9,476 nt of DNA, from the NCBI GenBank assembly GCA_964464815.1, contig CAYXHF010000061.1, positions 1 through 9,476 on the forward strand, written 5' to 3'. Below, piece after piece: positions 1-6,007 of the stretch. A model generated the notes under the pieces. It was not told the DNA's origin and ran no database searches. It saw only the letters and a list, made by a program, of their open reading frames with translations. The stretch comes from UBA11524 sp964464815 (GTDB lineage: Bacteria; Bacillota; Clostridia; Christensenellales; Aristaeellaceae). The position numbers were made by a program, and so were the translations under genes. Numbering within the stretch: the stretch's first letter is position 1; every line of letters begins with the position of its first letter.

Positions 1-38
1 CAAACGCTGTGGCAGCCCTTTCTTGATGGTACGGACAA
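1..38 (-). CDS. Possible 5' end of a divergent leftward gene (partial)
   Basis: On the minus strand a GGGGAGG Shine-Dalgarno (44-50) is followed after 5 nt by a TTG codon at 38-36 that opens a frame to the window edge, and a TACAAT -10-like box (59-64) lies upstream. This arrangement would fit a gene divergent from the helicase. There is no ATG, only about 12 codons are visible (reading Met-Ser-Val-Pro-Ser-Arg...), and the next frame is also open, so I cannot tell which frame is translated, or whether this is a leader RNA. No family is recognised. Confidence 0.2.
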   Translation of the reverse strand, partial: MSVPSRKGCHSV

Positions 39-59
39 AAAAACCTCCCCTTGAAAGTA

Positions 60-88
60 TTGTAACGCCCTTCGATTTGTGATATAAT
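60..88 (+). promoter_or_regulatory. Promoter of the DEAD-box helicase gene
   Basis: The -35 is TTGTAA (60-65) and the -10 is a perfect TATAAT (83-88), separated by 17 bp, so transcription should begin near 95. The -35 overlaps a TACAAT box on the opposite strand (59-64), so the two directions may share this promoter region. Confidence 0.7.
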
Positions 89-95
89 AAAACTT

Positions 96-115
96 GGCGC
101 ATCTTTTTACGCGCC
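96..115 (+). other. 5'-terminal hairpin in the helicase leader
   Basis: GGCGC (96-100) and GCGCC (111-115) form a 5-bp stem almost at the predicted 5' end of the transcript, with a 10-nt U-rich loop. It could protect the mRNA end or be a target for helicase autoregulation; both are inferences. Confidence 0.35.
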
Positions 116-124
116 GAAAGATTT

Positions 125-130
125 AGGAGA
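125..130 (+). promoter_or_regulatory. Unusually distant Shine-Dalgarno of the helicase gene
   Basis: AGGAGA lies 17 nt ahead of the ATG at 148, against a usual 6-10 nt. No ATG, GTG or TTG occurs in frame in between, and the protein family begins exactly at the ATG, so the long A/U-rich spacer seems real rather than a wrong start. Confidence 0.5.
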
Positions 131-147
131 TTGGATATAAAACTCGA

Positions 148-1743
148 ATGCATTTTGAAGACTTGAATTTGATGCCGCTGCTGCTGCAAAATGTGCAGGC
201 AGCAGGTTATGAGACGCCCACGCCGATTCAGCAGGCGACGATTCCGCTGGTGCTGTCGGGCAAGGACGTGCTGGGCTGTGCGCAGACGGGTACGGGCAAG
301 ACGGCGGCCTTCGCCCTGCCGATTATTCAGCAGATTGCGAAAAAGCCCACGCGATTTGGTCAGCCGCGCCACATCCGCACCCTGATTTTGACGCCGACCC
401 GCGAACTGGCCCAGCAGATTTATGATAATTTCGTGCTGTATGGCAAGAAGATGCCCGTGTACCCGGTGGTCATTTTCGGCGGCGTGAATCAGCAGGGACA
501 GGTCTATGCCTTGCAGCGCGGCGCGGACGTGGTGATTGCTTGCCCTGGCCGCCTGTGGGATTTGATGAATCAGGGGTATGTCAAGCTCGACCACGTGGAG
601 ACGTTCGTGCTGGATGAGGCGGATCGCATGCTCGACATGGGCTTCATCCACGACGTGCGCCGCATTGCGGAAAAGCTGCCGACGGAGCGTCAGACGCTGA
701 TGTTCTCCGCGACGATGCCCGAAGAGGTCGAGAAGCTGGCAATGGACTTGCTCCACGAGCCGGAATCCGTCAAGGTGGACCCGGTGTCCTCCACGGTCAA
801 GCGTATTGACCAGTGCCTCTATTATGTGGATAAGGCCAACAAGAAGCATCTGCTGGCGAAGCTCCTGCGCGAACCGGATGTGGAAAACGCGCTGGTGTTC
901 AGCCGCACCAAGCATGGCGCGGATCGCATTGTCCGCGAATTGAAGCGTGCGGGCATTGACGCGGTGGCAATTCACGGCGACAAGAGCCAGAATGCGCGCC
1001 AAAATGCCTTGAATGCCTTCAAGACGGGCGAGTGCAAGGTACTGGTTGCCACGGACATTGCGGCGCGTGGCATTGACATTGCGGGTCTGAGCCACGTGAT
1101 TAATTATGACCTGCCGATGGAGCCGGAAGCATACGTACACCGCATTGGCCGCACGGGCCGCGCCGGTCGCGATGGCACGGCGATTTCCTTCTGCTGCATC
1201 GACGAGGTGAAGCAGCTGGGTCAGGTGGAAAAGCTGATTGGCAAGCGCCTGCCGCTCAAGGAGAGCGAGTGGCCCATGGAGGTCACGACGCCCAGCGCGC
1301 CCAAGCAGCGTATGCCCGCGCGTCCTGCGAAGCTGACGATGCAGGGGAATGCGGCGCCGGAGCGCAAGCCGAAGGCAGTTCCTGCCAAGGTGGCTTCTGC
1401 AAAGGTGGCTCCTGTGAAAGCGTCTCCTGCCAAGGTTGCTCCGGCCAAGAAGGAGGCTGTCAAGACGAACGAGCGCCGTCCGCATGTGATTCCGACGGTA
1501 TCGCGTGTGCAGGATGTGACGCCGCGTTTTGGCCCGGCGAGTGCGCCGCGCAATGCAAAGAGTGGTCAGCCGGTGGTAATTGGCCGTGACGGCAAGGTTC
1601 GCCTCGGTGGTGCGCCGGTGCGTGTGGAAAGTGCGCCGGCAAGCAAGCCGATTCCGCACAAGAACAATGCGTCCGCGAAAAAGGGCACGGGCAAGCCGGT
1701 TCATCGGGTCAACCGTGCGCGTGGGCGCAATGGCGAAAGATAA
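148..1743 (+). CDS. DEAD-box ATP-dependent RNA helicase, RhlE-like
   Basis: ATP-dependent RNA helicase that would unwind short RNA duplexes in the cytoplasm, typically in ribosome assembly, RNA decay or cold adaptation. All family motifs are intact in the 531 aa: Q motif around PTPIQ (24-28), Walker A AQTGTGKT (45-52), Ia PTRELAQQ (83-90), Ib with Cys replacing the usual Thr in CPGRL (132-136), DEAD (156-159), SAT (187-189), motif IV around 249-255, motif V ATDIAARGID (301-310) and motif VI HRIGRTGRAG (331-340). The two RecA domains end near 370. Residues 371-531 are a low-complexity basic tail with Lys/Ala/Pro repeats such as PAKVA (412-416) and SPAKVAPAKK (426-435), ending in an Arg-rich stretch. 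Such tails bind RNA non-specifically and vary freely. The gene is monocistronic, with its own promoter and terminator. Assignment to the RhlE/CshA group is confident; the exact orthologue is not. Confidence 0.95.
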   Translation: MHFEDLNLMPLLLQNVQAAGYETPTPIQQATIPLVLSGKDVLGCAQTGTGKTAAFALPIIQQIAKKPTRFGQPRHIRTLILTPTRELAQQIYDNFVLYGKKMPVYPVVIFGGVNQQGQVYALQRGADVVIACPGRLWDLMNQGYVKLDHVETFVLDEADRMLDMGFIHDVRRIAEKLPTERQTLMFSATMPEEVEKLAMDLLHEPESVKVDPVSSTVKRIDQCLYYVDKANKKHLLAKLLREPDVENALVFSRTKHGADRIVRELKRAGIDAVAIHGDKSQNARQNALNAFKTGECKVLVATDIAARGIDIAGLSHVINYDLPMEPEAYVHRIGRTGRAGRDGTAISFCCIDEVKQLGQVEKLIGKRLPLKESEWPMEVTTPSAPKQRMPARPAKLTMQGNAAPERKPKAVPAKVASAKVAPVKASPAKVAPAKKEAVKTNERRPHVIPTVSRVQDVTPRFGPASAPRNAKSGQPVVIGRDGKVRLGGAPVRVESAPASKPIPHKNNASAKKGTGKPVHRVNRARGRNGER

Positions 1744-1788
1744 TCGCGCCTGCGGATGATATGGTTTTTTTCTCAATTGATATAAAAT

Positions 1789-1826
1789 AACATGCACGTG
1801 CGTAGCTTTCTGCGCACGTGCATGTT
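1789..1826. terminator. Bidirectional terminator between convergent genes
   Basis: Perfect 14-bp stem, AACATGCACGTGCG (1789-1802) with CGCACGTGCATGTT (1813-1826), and a 10-nt loop. It sits 45 nt after the helicase stop and 3 nt beyond the arabinanase stop on the other strand. The flanks are A/T-rich on both sides, though neither has a long pure T run, so it probably serves both genes with moderate efficiency. Confidence 0.75.
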
Positions 1827-1829
1827 GCT

Positions 1830-2993
1830 TTATTCTCCTACACCCCAGAGGCTTTCGCCGTCGGGAGAAATCAGGGTCATGGCGGTGAAATCACCTTGCT
1901 GGTAGAGCTTGCCTTGCCATTCACGACCGTGCAGCGTGACCTGCACGTCGTCGCCAGTGCGTGTGAAATGCAACTGGTCGCTTGTCAACCTGCGGGCGTA
2001 GCTGACGCCACGGTTCAAACGATTGTGATAGCAGATATGCCAAACGCTGGGCGTTTCGGTGGCATTGGAAAGCGGCTTCCCATCATAGGGAAGTGGCCAG
2101 GCCATCAGGCGGCCATCGGGTGCGGTCAGCAGACGGCGAATTTGCAGGAACGGATGGCGCACATCGCCTTCGGGACGAGCGTGATGCACCATGTAGAGTG
2201 CATTGCCGATGGTAAGCAGGCTGTTGTGGCCTGTCGCCATGACGCCGGGCAGGGAAGGCAAATCGAAGTTGTAGCCGCCGCAGAGCTTGTCGCCCGGATG
2301 ATGGTTCGGGTCAAGGTCGGTCAGCGGGAGGCCATTGGAATCCAGATACGGGCCGGTAATGTCGTGGCTGTAGCCGATGCGGACGTGGTAGTCCTTGCCC
2401 AAATCGCCCCACGAGGTGAACAGCACGTAGCGATCCTGTTCGGCCTGATAGTAGGCATACGCGCCCTCGACGGCCTGATGATTGCCACCGGCGATGCACT
2501 TTCCGCCATCATAAACAGCAGGGAAGCCATCGGCCTTGAGTGGCAGGATGCGGATACCACCGAAGAAGCTGCCGTAGATGAGGTGATCCGTGCCGTCACG
2601 GTCGGCAATTACGCAAGGGTCAATGGCGTTGGGCTGGGTGATGGTGTCCAGATGGGTGGAGGTCACCACGTCGCCCAGGTTTTCATAAGGGCCGTCGATT
2701 GTCCTGGAGACAGCCAGACCGATGGTGCTTTGCGTTTTTCCGGGACGGCTGGCGCAATAATAGAGCCGCCACGTGTCGCCACGCTGAACAAGCTCCGGCG
2801 CCCAGAAGTGATCCGTGCCGATGCGGCGGCGAATCGACGCGGGCGTTTCAGGCAAGAGGGAGAACGGTTCGCTCCACGACAGCAGGTCAGGAGACGTGCG
2901 CGCGGTTACGTTCTTCCAGCCCAAATCGGTACTCAGGCCCAGATAGCCTTGCGCCATGGGCAGAATGAGCGGATCATGAAACGGTGTCGGCAT
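1830..2993 (-). CDS. GH43 endo-alpha-1,5-L-arabinanase-like glycosidase
   Basis: Five-bladed beta-propeller glycosidase expected to cleave alpha-1,5-arabinan or arabino-oligosaccharides. In the 387 aa the GH43 signatures appear in order: the general base in FHDP (Asp7), WAPE (64-67), the pKa-modulating Asp125 in IDP, YGSFFGGI (140-147), the general acid Glu176 in VEG, GHN (255-257) and a conserved His near 270. The spacing of the three acidic residues fits bacterial arabinanases. Residues ~305-387 end in SLWG and resemble the small C-terminal beta-barrel (lipocalin-like) found on longer arabinanases. There is no signal peptide or membrane helix, so it probably acts in the cytoplasm on imported oligomers. 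The start was chosen at 2993 because AAAGGAGG (3003-3010) lies 9 nt upstream; a further upstream ATG in frame would add 13 residues without homology. No transporter or arabinose gene is adjacent. Arabinofuranosidase or xylosidase activity cannot be excluded. Confidence 0.88.
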   Translation of the reverse strand: MPTPFHDPLILPMAQGYLGLSTDLGWKNVTARTSPDLLSWSEPFSLLPETPASIRRRIGTDHFWAPELVQRGDTWRLYYCASRPGKTQSTIGLAVSRTIDGPYENLGDVVTSTHLDTITQPNAIDPCVIADRDGTDHLIYGSFFGGIRILPLKADGFPAVYDGGKCIAGGNHQAVEGAYAYYQAEQDRYVLFTSWGDLGKDYHVRIGYSHDITGPYLDSNGLPLTDLDPNHHPGDKLCGGYNFDLPSLPGVMATGHNSLLTIGNALYMVHHARPEGDVRHPFLQIRRLLTAPDGRLMAWPLPYDGKPLSNATETPSVWHICYHNRLNRGVSYARRLTSDQLHFTRTGDDVQVTLHGREWQGKLYQQGDFTAMTLISPDGESLWGVGE

Positions 2994-3022
2994 GTCAGAT
3001 TTCCTCCTTTTCGTTTGATAAC

Positions 3023-3051
3023 AGCATAGCATATCTTTTGCCGTTTGTCAT
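3023..3051 (-). promoter_or_regulatory. Promoter of the GH43 gene
   Basis: The minus strand reads ATGACA (3046-3051) as -35 and TATGCT (3023-3028) as -10, with 17 bp between them and a TGC extension before the -10. The start should fall near 3016, leaving a short leader containing only the Shine-Dalgarno. The segment AAAAGATATGCTAT over the -10 is shared with the GNAT promoter at 8940. Confidence 0.6.
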
Positions 3052-3079
3052 CGGGTTACGTGGAGAAATATGGGCACGT

Positions 3080-3304
3080 GGCGCAAGCCCTCTCAGTCAC
3101 CTTCGGTGCCAGCTCCCCCAGCGGAGGAGTCAAGGGTGCTGTGCCATGCTGGCCTTTCAAACCGGAGATGCTTGCGCATGCTGCTGGTGTTGTTGCGGAA
3201 CACAGCCCGTGCCAGAAAGTGCAGACCTGTTGGTATCAGCGCACCCCTTGGCTCTCCCGCTGGGAGAGCTGTCGGCCCATGGCCAACTGAGAGGGCTTTC
3301 GCGC
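3080..3304. repeat. Palindromic MITE/REP-like intergenic element
   Basis: The gap between the GH43 and CorC genes is mostly one imperfect inverted repeat. The left arm starts AAGCCCTCTCAGT (3085-3097) and the right arm ends ACTGAGAGGGCTT (3286-3298). The arms match further inward: AGCTCCCCCAGCGG (3111-3124) against the reverse complement of the right arm, AGCTCTCCCAGCGG, and then CAAGGG in both. Each arm also holds its own small hairpins, CACC-TTCG-GGTG on the left, GGCC-ATG-GGCC and CTCTCC-CGCT-GGGAGAG on the right. The ~115-bp centre is not clearly repeated. Open frames through it are composition artefacts. I recall similar CCCTCTCAGT elements between clostridial genes; that is memory, not a search. 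It carries no transposase. It lies downstream of the CorC gene and could help end its transcript. A small imperfect stem (3328-3353) overlaps the CorC stop but has no T tract. Confidence 0.75.
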
Positions 3305-3351
3305 AGGCCAGACGGTGATTTGCAGGGAACGCTTTGTCTGGTGTGACAGCG

Positions 3352-4701
3352 TTACTTCACATGCTCTGCGTTCGGCGTTTCCTCCGTGGGCAGGAGAGAT
3401 ACCTGCGCAAGGGCGATTTGATGCTCCTCGATGCGCAGAATCTGCACGGAAAGCTGCTGGAAGGTCAGCTGAATCTGCTGGTCGCCATCGCTGGGAATAA
3501 CGCCGAGGCTGTTGAAAATCAGTCCGGAGAAGGTGTCCACGTCCTCCTGACCGATGTCCACACCAAGCGCCTCCTCAATGTCGGCCAAATCCACGTTGCC
3601 GATGATGCGCCAGGTGTTGTCGTCCAGCTGTTCAATGTGCGGCTCAGCAGCAATTTCTGCGGGCGTGCCGTCATCGAAATCGCCCACCAGCTCCTCAATC
3701 AGGTCATTCATGGTGATGATGCCGGACATGCCGCCGTATTCATCCAGCGCAATGGCGAAGGAATGATGCTGCTTCTTCAAATTCCGGAACAGCACGTCCG
3801 CCTTGATGGTGTCTGGCACAAAGTATGCCGAATGCACCGCGTCGGACAAAACACACTCGCGGCTCCTGTCCGTCAGGCGGTAGTAGTCCTTGGCATTCAG
3901 CACACCAATAATCTTATCCGGCGAATCCGTGCAGACCGGGTAGTACGTATGGCGCGTATCGTGAATAATCTGCGCCCATTCGTCGTCCGTGTCCTCCGTG
4001 CGCAGGAAAATCGCGTCGGTGCGGTGCGTGGCAATATCGCCAACGACTGTGTCGTTGAATTCAAACACGTTCTGGATGAATTCCTTCTCCTGATGGTCAA
4101 TCGTGCCCTTTTCGCTGCCTGCATCGACCATCATGCGAATGTCGGCCTCGCTGATTTCCTCTTCCGTTTCGGTCGGGTCGATGCCACACAGGCGCAGCAC
4201 GAAGTTCGTCGAAATCGACAGGAACCACACAATCGGCTTAAACGCCACCGAAATTCCGCTGACAAGTCCCGAAATCAGCATCGCCAGCTGCTCGGACTTC
4301 TTCATGGCGATGCGCTTGGGCACCAGCTCACCGAAAATCAGCGTGAAATACGACAGAATCAGCGTAATCACAATCACTGCGATGGTGTTGAGCGTATCCT
4401 GCGGAATGCTCACGCCCAGACTTACCAGCCAATTCACCAGCGGCCCGGCGAAGTTATCCGCCGCGAACGCGCTGCCCAGAAAGCCGGACAGGGTAATGGC
4501 TACCTGAATGGTCGCGAGGAACTTTTCCGGCTCACGCGTCAAATGAAACAGACGCTTCGCCTTTGCGTTACCCTGCTCCGCCATTTTCTCCAGCTTCGTT
4601 TCATTCAGCGACAGTACCGCAATTTCTGCACTGGCGAAAATGGCATTCAGTGCAATCAAAATGATCTGCAACAGCAAAAGGAAAACAATCGAACTACCCA
4701 T
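3352..4701 (-). CDS. CorC/HlyC family (CNNM-CBS) membrane protein, putative Mg2+ exporter
   Basis: Integral membrane protein of the hemolysin C/CorC (UPF0053, MpfA/CNNM) family; studied relatives take part in Mg2+ (and Co2+) efflux. The 449 aa show the full architecture. A CNNM domain spans ~1-175, with TM helices around 4-28, 62-85, 105-125 and 142-170 and the family signature GELVPK (124-129). An acidic linker follows (EEEISEADIR, 180-189). A CBS pair covers ~215-340, with YPV (254-256) and DEYGGMSGIITMNDLIEE (320-337). The CorC_HlyC C-terminal domain covers ~350-435. The first CBS begins GDIATHRTD instead of the usual VMTPRTD, a mild deviation. The start at 4701 has a modest GAGG site 11 nt upstream; an out-of-frame ATG at 4709 lies between. 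A 27-codon ORF and a hairpin precede it on the same transcript, suggesting expression is gated by leader translation. The ion specificity is inferred from the family. Confidence 0.93.
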   Translation of the reverse strand: MGSSIVFLLLLQIILIALNAIFASAEIAVLSLNETKLEKMAEQGNAKAKRLFHLTREPEKFLATIQVAITLSGFLGSAFAADNFAGPLVNWLVSLGVSIPQDTLNTIAVIVITLILSYFTLIFGELVPKRIAMKKSEQLAMLISGLVSGISVAFKPIVWFLSISTNFVLRLCGIDPTETEEEISEADIRMMVDAGSEKGTIDHQEKEFIQNVFEFNDTVVGDIATHRTDAIFLRTEDTDDEWAQIIHDTRHTYYPVCTDSPDKIIGVLNAKDYYRLTDRSRECVLSDAVHSAYFVPDTIKADVLFRNLKKQHHSFAIALDEYGGMSGIITMNDLIEELVGDFDDGTPAEIAAEPHIEQLDDNTWRIIGNVDLADIEEALGVDIGQEDVDTFSGLIFNSLGVIPSDGDQQIQLTFQQLSVQILRIEEHQIALAQVSLLPTEETPNAEHVK

Positions 4702-4749
4702 ACAAACATGAACCTCATTTCAAAATATCATCAAAAATTACGAATCCCC

Positions 4750-4808
4750 AAAAACAGCATAAGACATGCCCCTGACGCCATAAGTGCGGTGTCATGGTGC
4801 ATGTCTTA
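4750..4808 (-). terminator. Candidate attenuator hairpin upstream of the CorC gene
   Basis: On the minus-strand RNA, TAAGACATGC (4808-4799) pairs perfectly with GCATGTCTTA (4769-4760). After an A/G mismatch the stem continues with CC/GG, a bulged A, TGAC/GTCA, an A/C mismatch and CC/GG, about 18 pairs closing an 8-nt loop. Five nt later comes TTTTT (4754-4750), then GGGG. This resembles an intrinsic terminator with a displaced U tract, standing ~50 nt before the CorC start. Its 5' arm is inside the last codons of the leader ORF, so a ribosome at the leader stop would prevent it folding. It could instead be a mobile palindrome or a structure that affects mRNA stability. Confidence 0.55.
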
Positions 4809-4875
4809 CCGTATATAACAGCAGCATCAATTGATGCGTATAAGCAGGGTTCGCGTCACTATCGCCGTCGTCCAT
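4792..4875 (-). CDS. 27-aa leader peptide upstream of the CorC gene (candidate regulatory uORF)
   Basis: Short ORF from ATG at 4875-4873 to TGA at 4794-4792. It has the best translation signals nearby: AAAGGAGGAGG (4896-4886) 10 nt ahead of the ATG, far stronger than the CorC site. The peptide begins MDDGDSDANP, five acidic residues or Asn within nine positions followed by Pro, then Ala-Tyr-Thr-His, a hydrophobic LMLLLY run, and ends VRHAP with Pro directly before the stop. Acidic/proline-rich N termini destabilise translating ribosomes at low Mg2+ in the MgtL leader of enterobacterial mgtA. A terminal Pro slows release, as in TnaC. The ORF is in frame with the CorC gene, but three in-frame stops (4794, 4740 and ~4722) separate them. 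It could therefore also be a relic of an older N-terminal extension, since some clostridial relatives start with acidic residues. I favour the leader role because of the consensus promoter, the strong Shine-Dalgarno and the overlap with the hairpin. Confidence 0.6.
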   Translation of the reverse strand: MDDGDSDANPAYTHQLMLLLYTVRHAP

Positions 4876-4915
4876 GTTAGGTGTACCTCCTCCTTTCCAG
4901 ATGGTATCATGGAAT

Positions 4916-4945
4916 ATTATAACATACGGCATACCCAGATGTCAA
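4916..4945 (-). promoter_or_regulatory. Consensus promoter of the leader peptide-CorC transcript
   Basis: The minus strand carries a perfect TTGACA (4945-4940), an 18-bp spacer and a perfect TATAAT (4921-4916) with a TG extension one base ahead. Transcription should begin near 4909, about 34 nt before the leader ATG. A promoter this strong in front of a modest transporter suggests that control lies downstream in the leader. Confidence 0.85.
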
Positions 4946-5021
4946 TGAGGGCTATTCGCAGGTTAAACAAGGCAAATTACGAATCTGATGAAGCTGCATC
5001 AAAAAAACCAGCCGAAAAGAA

Positions 5022-5063
5022 AAAAGGTCAAGCACATTTCTCTCATAACATGCTTGACCTTTT
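5022..5063 (-). terminator. Terminator of the membrane protein gene
   Basis: A perfect 13-bp stem, TGCTTGACCTTTT (5051-5063) with AAAAGGTCAAGCA (5022-5034), and a 16-nt loop, 17 nt past the stop codon. On the minus strand the stem runs into TTTTTTCTTTTC, a classic U tract. It isolates this gene from the CorC transcript that follows on the same strand. Confidence 0.9.
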
Positions 5064-5080
5064 CTCATGCCGGAAGAACC

Positions 5081-5851
5081 TTATCCAGCGCATACACCAA
5101 TCATCAATATGACAAAAACCATCCCGCACATGATGATTTCTCCAATCAATCGCCCTGCCAGCTCCCAATCCGAAGGCTCTGCATCCGCTGGAAACCGAAC
5201 CTGAAACGATAGGCGAAACCGAAACAGCTCATCCGCAAAAAGGATGTAACCCGCATTGATTATGCTTAGAAAAACACCAATCCAGTAGATGCCCCAATCT
5301 CCGCGATGCGTGAGCGTCGGCCCTTGCATCAATTCCCATACCACCGCTGCCGATGGCGCAAGCGGATCAATGACGTTCCCTGCTGTATCGTGATGAACAC
5401 CGTTGACCACATAGATGACGCGCGTCAGCTGGCCGTTATCCGCCTCGGGATAAAATATGTCTCTGTCATCCGTGTGGAGAATGCCACCGCGGAATAATAC
5501 CTCGTCGCCTTGGCGAAGCTCTATGCCGGTCATGTATTCGGCCATGTCCTGCTGGTCGTCGGGAATGGCACTGGCATCCTCTACGGCCGTGTAAGGCCCA
5601 TAGTATGTATCACCGTGCTGAAAGCTTACGCGCTTGTGGGCAGAAACGGTGAAGGACGCGTCTTTTCCTTGCAGCTTGCCGGAATAAACCACCTCGTCGC
5701 CACTTTGGGCGGGAACGAAAATTGCCCCTTGATACGCAAACCCAACACGCCCAATCGTGCGGGCATAGAAAAAAGCAAACAGAACGCAGAGAACAAGCGG
5801 AAGTATCAGCAGCACTCGCTGGGTGGCGGTCAAACGCTTGATTCGATTCAT
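5081..5851 (-). CDS. Hypothetical three-helix membrane protein
   Basis: I do not recognise a named family. The 256 aa begin with a short basic N terminus (MNRIKR) and an uncleaved-looking hydrophobic helix at ~13-30. A ~155-residue soluble segment (31-185) follows, rich in Gly, Asp and beta-type sequence (for example QGDEVLFRGG, 114-123), probably outside the membrane. A second helix at ~188-206, a short loop with RFRLSFQVRFP (211-221), and a last helix at ~236-254 complete it. If the first helix is oriented by its basic end, the soluble domain faces out. I loosely recall clostridial hypothetical proteins with this ending, but no function. The start at 5851 was chosen because AAGGAGG (5859-5865) lies 7 nt away; the ATG two codons upstream would leave only 1 nt. 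It has its own promoter and terminator, so it is a single-gene unit. No catalytic motif is visible. Confidence 0.75.
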   Translation of the reverse strand: MNRIKRLTATQRVLLILPLVLCVLFAFFYARTIGRVGFAYQGAIFVPAQSGDEVVYSGKLQGKDASFTVSAHKRVSFQHGDTYYGPYTAVEDASAIPDDQQDMAEYMTGIELRQGDEVLFRGGILHTDDRDIFYPEADNGQLTRVIYVVNGVHHDTAGNVIDPLAPSAAVVWELMQGPTLTHRGDWGIYWIGVFLSIINAGYILFADELFRFRLSFQVRFPADAEPSDWELAGRLIGEIIMCGMVFVILMIGVCAG

Positions 5852-5888
5852 TCTCATTCCTCCTTGTCTGTGTGTGAACTGTAGTACT

Positions 5889-5894
5889 ATTGTA
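5889..5894 (-). promoter_or_regulatory. Extended -10 promoter of the membrane protein gene
   Basis: TACAAT preceded by TGC forms a TGn-extended -10, about 30 nt upstream of the Shine-Dalgarno. No convincing -35 is seen (best match TTTCAT at 5917-5912), as is common for extended -10 promoters. Confidence 0.5.
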
Positions 5895-5962
5895 GCATAG
5901 ATAGCGTGAAAATGAAATGCGAACAAAAAGTCCCATTTCCTCTATCCATCCGCCTCGCCCTG

Positions 5963-5971
5963 TGGTATAAT
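5963..5971 (+). promoter_or_regulatory. Extended -10 promoter ahead of the ACT relic
   Basis: TGGTATAAT gives a perfect -10 with a TGn extension; the -35 region (5943-5948) is poor. It faces right and reads into the truncated ACT-domain fragment. With no clear promoter in 6203-6253, it may now drive the translesion polymerase genes. Confidence 0.5.
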
Positions 5972-6007
5972 AGGAATAGCGCCACCTCCGCCGCAGCCAT
6001 TTTACGC

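Noticed and set aside
1818..3029. Rightward 403-codon open frame opposite the GH43 gene
   Set aside because: It is the antisense of a gene with all GH43 motifs, has no ribosome site or recognisable domain, and arises from high GC codon use.
2984..3346. Three overlapping rightward open frames of 81-120 codons
   Set aside because: They lie inside the palindromic element and its flanks, with Cys/Ser/Pro-rich translations, no family and no ribosome site.
3334..4818. Rightward 494-codon open frame opposite the CorC gene
   Set aside because: Antisense shadow; the reverse frame encodes a complete CNNM-CBS-CorC protein.
4702..4915. Known metal riboswitch (M-box, yybP-ykoY or NiCo) upstream of the CorC gene
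   Set aside because: No conserved core of these classes was seen, and the segment is translated from a strong Shine-Dalgarno.
4831..5112. Rightward 93-codon open frame
   Set aside because: It runs across the leader promoter and a terminator stem on the other strand, with no homology and no Shine-Dalgarno.
5915..5935. Possible LexA box near CGAACAAAAAGTCC
   Set aside because: Only the first half matches CGAAC-N4-GTTCG; it also lies upstream of the wrong unit for direct control of the polymerase.
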